A DNA stretch of 8,721 nucleotides, taken from assembly GCA_963588595.1 (NCBI GenBank), contig CAVAIA010000042.1:1-8721 (forward strand), in the 5' to 3' direction. Below the pieces are notes generated by a model. It was not told where the DNA came from and did not search any database. It worked only from the letters and a program-made list of their open reading frames with translations. The DNA comes from Phoenicibacter sp963588595 (GTDB taxonomy: Bacteria > Actinomycetota > Coriobacteriia > Coriobacteriales > Eggerthellaceae). Numbering within the stretch: the stretch's first letter is position 1; every line of letters begins with the position of its first letter. A program made the position numbers and the translations under genes. Positions 6,013 through 8,721 of the stretch are shown here, in pieces.

Positions 6013-7854
6013 CTATTCAAAAAAGGCTTTGTGCCAAGCTAAAAATACCATCACTGTCCAAATTTTCCTGTGATTGTTAGCAATCCCTTCCTTATGATCC
6101 TTAAGAAGTTGTAGCAACTTATCAATCTCAAAATAATTGGCGGCAACATCTGAAGTAATTAAATCATGCGCTTGGTTGTAATATTTGTTTTCACGTAACC
6201 AATCTTTGATTGGAACAGGAAATCCCTTTTTAGGTCGTCTAACCCAATCATGCGGCAAAGATTTCCTCGATGCAGCACGAAGGATCGCCTTAGATATATT
6301 GCCTGAAACCTTATAGGCAGGCTGTATTTTGCTAGCAAATTCCACAATTTCTTTATCTAAAAAAGGAACTCGAAGTTCAAGCGAGTGACACATACTCATT
6401 TTGTCGGCTTTGAGCAAAATATCACCTTGAAGCCACATGTGGAAGTCTAAATATTGCTTTTTTTCTAGCTCACTCAACCCTCGTGTTTGCGCGTAAATAG
6501 GATCAGTGTAACTTTTGACAGTAGGACCCTTTGTATATTCTGGCTTCAAAACATTTTGTGCGTCTTGCGGCTCAAACACAAGAGCATGCCCAATAAAATA
6601 GTCTTCTGGCCTGCCACTTGCTTTTTCTAGGAAACCTTGACCTTTAAAATAGTTACGATTTCTTGCCCAATTGGCAACTCCACGTCTAAAAAAGGCAGGT
6701 AAAAGCTTGTATTTTCTAGTTAATTCAGAATCTACATACCAGTCGTAACCTCCGAAAATCTCATCTGCTCCTTCACCAGATAGAACAACCTTAACCTGCT
6801 CAGAAGCAAGTTTCGAAAGATAGAACAACGGCAAGGTCGAAAGATTAGAATTTGGCTCATCCAAATAATATTGAACTTCTTCAACGATGCTCATGCAATC
6901 ATCCGGAGATAAGTGAATTATGAAATTTTTGATTCCAAGGATATCTGAAAGATTTTTAGCTTCAGTTGTTTCGTCAAACTCTTCACCCACGGGAAATCCT
7001 ACTGAAAACGTTTTATCAGGGTGCTGAACAGCAGTTACGTATGACGAGTCAATCCCTCCAGAAAGATAAGAGCCCACTTCTACGTCGCTCACGCAGTGAG
7101 CTTGGACCGATTCGTGAACTCTTGAGTCAAGTTCTTCTGCGATCTCATCAAACGAACCTTGAATTTTCTTAGAAAAGTCAACATCCCAATAACGCTCAAT
7201 TTTGTGCTCACCATTGAAGTATTTCAATAAGTGAGCGGGCATAAGTTTATAAACGTTTTTGAAAAAAGTTTCCTTAGAGGGGTTATATTGTAGAGTTAAA
7301 TACGCTAAAAGGCAATTCGAGTTAACTTCAGGTTTAAAGTTTGGGTGTTCAAAAAAACTCTTGATCTCAGAACCAAAAAGCAAGTCTCCCTCTTTAGTTA
7401 TGGCGTAGTAGAATGGCTTAATTCCAAAGTGATCGCGAGCACCAAAAATTTCACCGTTAACAGTGTTGTAGATCACAAATGCGAACATTCCTCTTAGATG
7501 ATTAACAACGTTCTCTCCCCACTGTTCATATCCGTGCACAATAACTTCGGTATCGCTATTTGTCGTAAATATATGACCTGCACGTTTAAGCTCCTTTTGG
7601 AGTTCTTTAAAGTTGTAAATCTCACCGTTAAAGACAATAACAAGTGTTTTATCTTCATTAAAAATAGGTTGGTCACCTTCGTTTATATCAATAATCGAAA
7701 GACGTCGATGACCTAACGCAATATACGCTTTGTCACCATCAGAAATGTAAAAGCCCTCGCCATCGGGACCTCTGTGAACTATTTTGTCTGCCATCCTTTT
7801 AATAACGGCTTCTCTATTCTGAATGTAACCAGTAAAACCAACAAATCCGCACAT
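6013..7854 (-). CDS. asnB: Glutamine-hydrolysing asparagine synthase, AsnB/AsnH type
   Basis: This 613-residue protein is a full-length class-B asparagine synthetase. The N-terminal class-II glutamine amidotransferase domain begins MCGFVGFTGY, with Cys2 as the nucleophile once Met is removed, then HRGPDGEGFY, LGHRRLSIID, VFNGEIYNF with Asn76 and Glu78, and SDTEV with Asp101. The synthetase domain has the pyrophosphatase loop SGGIDSS (265-271), LSGEGADEIFGGY (358-370) and ADKMSMCHSLELRVPFLD. It transfers glutamine-derived ammonia to an ATP-activated carboxylate. Free Asp is the default substrate, but relatives amidate peptidoglycan: AsnH of Lactococcus amidates the D-Asp bridge and LtsA/AsnB1 amidate meso-DAP. 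Next to a D-Asp racemase and ligase, the D-Asp bridge is the likeliest target (inference). The ATG at 7854 has AAGGAG 12 bases upstream. It converges on murI and is transcribed separately; no T-box sequence is seen upstream. Confidence 0.93.
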   Translation of the reverse strand: MCGFVGFTGYIQNREAVIKRMADKIVHRGPDGEGFYISDGDKAYIALGHRRLSIIDINEGDQPIFNEDKTLVIVFNGEIYNFKELQKELKRAGHIFTTNSDTEVIVHGYEQWGENVVNHLRGMFAFVIYNTVNGEIFGARDHFGIKPFYYAITKEGDLLFGSEIKSFFEHPNFKPEVNSNCLLAYLTLQYNPSKETFFKNVYKLMPAHLLKYFNGEHKIERYWDVDFSKKIQGSFDEIAEELDSRVHESVQAHCVSDVEVGSYLSGGIDSSYVTAVQHPDKTFSVGFPVGEEFDETTEAKNLSDILGIKNFIIHLSPDDCMSIVEEVQYYLDEPNSNLSTLPLFYLSKLASEQVKVVLSGEGADEIFGGYDWYVDSELTRKYKLLPAFFRRGVANWARNRNYFKGQGFLEKASGRPEDYFIGHALVFEPQDAQNVLKPEYTKGPTVKSYTDPIYAQTRGLSELEKKQYLDFHMWLQGDILLKADKMSMCHSLELRVPFLDKEIVEFASKIQPAYKVSGNISKAILRAASRKSLPHDWVRRPKKGFPVPIKDWLRENKYYNQAHDLITSDVAANYFEIDKLLQLLKDHKEGIANNHRKIWTVMVFLAWHKAFFE

Positions 7855-7894
7855 ATTACTTCATTTCTCCTTGAAGCTAAGTTTCTGAAAGTTA

Positions 7895-7903
7895 ATTTTA
7901 TCA
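7895..7903 (-). promoter_or_regulatory. asnB: Possible extended -10 promoter of asnB
   Basis: On the minus strand TGATAAAAT is a TGn-extended -10 (TAAAAT). No convincing -35 precedes it at the right distance. Transcription would start near 7888, leaving a leader of about 34 bases that includes AAGGAG at 7867-7872. The site is on the module side of the right direct repeat, so asnB would keep its promoter if the module moved as a unit. Confidence 0.35.
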
Positions 7904-7986
7904 CTCAAGTCTTTGAATATGCCTTTTCTTATCCCTCTGTGCGTTTTAAGACCCCCCTACTTCTGCTCACCAATGAAATCTAAATA

Positions 7987-8017
7987 GAGGTCTACAAAAC
8001 GCAAAGGTAAACTTATA
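7987..8017. repeat. Direct repeat, right copy (orphan glycosyltransferase 3' end)
   Basis: These 31 bases match 1308-1338 at 29 positions in the same orientation. Read on the + strand in the matching frame they encode EVYKTQR and a TAA stop, nearly the C-terminus of the glycosyltransferase (EVYKTQS), but no related sequence lies upstream, so this is an orphan gene end. It sits between asnB and the exporter gene. It is either a target-end duplication left by insertion of the module or the last remnant of a second glycosyltransferase gene. Confidence 0.88.
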
Positions 8018-8025
8018 AACCCTTT

Positions 8026-8721
8026 TTAAGAAGTGTGGCGCCAATGAGGATCTGTGAGGGCGCGAGCAACAATTAAGCCGAATGGCAAAAACACAATGAC
8101 CATGATTGCACGGATAAGCCAGCTTGCAGCATCGTCAACGTTAAATTGAGCCATATAAAAAATAGCTTTATAGAGGTAGAGTCCAGGAATCATTATAACG
8201 ATAGACGGCACTGTTATCGCTGTTCGTGGATATTTTGTCATCTTCCAAACAGCGCTTGCGAGCAAGCCTGCAATGAGCGCACCAACAAACGCCCCAATCT
8301 CAGGAGCTAGCCCGAAATATTGCACAAGTTCGAGGTTAATTGTGTCCGCAATTCCGCCTATTACCCCTGCACTAAAGGCAACTTTAACAGGCGAATTAAA
8401 AAGAATTGAAAATCCAAACACACCAACAAAAGCAGCTAACAGCCTCAAAAAAACGAGGGCAATTTCAGGTATGTTCATCTCGATGAAGTCTGTTGGGTGA
8501 AGTTGAAATAAAACAGCAAGCATCCAACCAGTTAGAGTTGCTATAACGATGATGAGCAGGGCATATGTTAAACGCTCAATGCCGCTTTGAATATCGAAAA
8601 GATACATGTCAAGCACAGACGTGATCAAAGGAAAGCCAGGAATCACAAAGAGCATCGCGCCAATGTAACCCATTTGATGAGCTAGCGCATCTGGGACAAA
8701 AAGGCTCAAAAGATATAAAGA
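8026..8721 (-). CDS. Threonine/serine exporter family protein (ThrE-like), 5' end outside window
   Basis: The visible 230 or so residues are the C-terminal half of a multi-pass membrane protein of the ThrE family, which exports threonine and serine by secondary transport. The first visible part (GYIGAMLFVIPGFPLITSVLDMYLFDIQSGIERLTYALL) matches the end of the ThrE_1/DUF1212 domain with its IPGFPL and D-x(n)-SG elements. The remainder resembles the ThrE_2/DUF3815 domain: ILFNSPVKVAFSAGVIGG, then TAITVPSIVIMIPGLYLYKA, with roughly eight or nine hydrophobic segments overall. The frame is open to the window edge with no stop, and the only local start would be a TTG at 8709 lacking the family's N-terminal portion, so the gene is cut by the window rather than short. 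It converges with the ancestral direction of the glycosyltransferase and has no obvious link to the wall module. Substrate is inferred from the family. Confidence 0.82.
   Translation of the reverse strand, partial: SLYLLSLFVPDALAHQMGYIGAMLFVIPGFPLITSVLDMYLFDIQSGIERLTYALLIIVIATLTGWMLAVLFQLHPTDFIEMNIPEIALVFLRLLAAFVGVFGFSILFNSPVKVAFSAGVIGGIADTINLELVQYFGLAPEIGAFVGALIAGLLASAVWKMTKYPRTAITVPSIVIMIPGLYLYKAIFYMAQFNVDDAASWLIRAIMVIVFLPFGLIVARALTDPHWRHTS

Noticed and set aside
7774..7983. Plus-strand open frame of 69 codons spanning the start of asnB and the gap before the right repeat.
   Set aside because: Most of it is antisense to the asnB N-terminal coding region, with no ribosome site and no recognisable protein motif.
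7855..8025. T-box or other riboswitch leader upstream of asnB.
   Set aside because: The gap is only 171 bases, and I find no T-box core sequence, specifier stem or terminator hairpin on the asnB strand.
8031..8045. A 13 of 15 match to the right arm (74-88) of the inverted repeat near 6-89.
   Set aside because: It lies within the last codons of the exporter gene and encodes normal-looking residues, has no partner arm, and shows two mismatches, so coincidence is the simplest reading.

Overview
The window is AT-rich bacterial DNA carrying six protein-coding genes, almost all concerned with the cell surface. From left to right they are: a family-4 glycosyltransferase (+, 141-1331); an aspartate-type racemase and an ATP-grasp ligase (both -, 1387-2103 and 2110-3357, abutting); an L,D-transpeptidase and glutamate racemase MurI (both +, 3581-5092 and 5070-5915, overlapping); a class-B asparagine synthase (-, 6013-7854); and the 3' part of a ThrE-type threonine/serine exporter (-, 8026 to the window edge). 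There are no tRNA or rRNA genes, no CRISPR array, and no visible transposase or integrase.

The five middle genes make biochemical sense together. The racemase would make D-Asp and the ATP-grasp protein strongly resembles the D-aspartate ligases (Aslfm of Enterococcus faecium, its Lactococcus/Lactobacillus relatives) that attach D-Asp to the epsilon-amine of L-Lys in peptidoglycan precursors. The asparagine synthase would be the AsnH-type enzyme that amidates the D-Asp bridge to D-Asn. MurI provides D-Glu for the stem peptide. The L,D-transpeptidase could cross-link stems through that bridge. This predicts an A4-alpha (L-Lys-D-Asp/D-Asn) or similar cell wall. Each family is known; having bridge synthesis, amidation, D-Glu supply and an L,D-transpeptidase side by side in about 6.5 kb is the notable point.

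The second notable point is a pair of 31-bp direct repeats (29/31 identical) at 1308-1338 and 7987-8017. The left copy is the 3' end and stop of the glycosyltransferase gene. The right copy is an orphan piece that still encodes the same C-terminal residues and a stop codon, with no gene attached. The pair brackets exactly the five-gene cell-wall module, so the module looks like a cassette placed at the 3' end of a glycosyltransferase gene, or like the product of recombination between glycosyltransferase paralogues. A 16-bp perfect inverted repeat at 6-89, upstream of the glycosyltransferase, is a separate small repeat structure.

Organism: low G+C, D-Asp crossbridge genes, an L,D-transpeptidase with an N-terminal anchor and a ThrE exporter fit a Gram-positive bacterium. 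My best guess is Coriobacteriia (Atopobium-like), with Lactobacillales or another Firmicute as the alternative; this is an impression from protein style, not a search result. Two promoters in the 223-bp gap 3358-3580 fire outward to the ligase-racemase pair and to the transpeptidase-murI pair; asnB has its own probable promoter.
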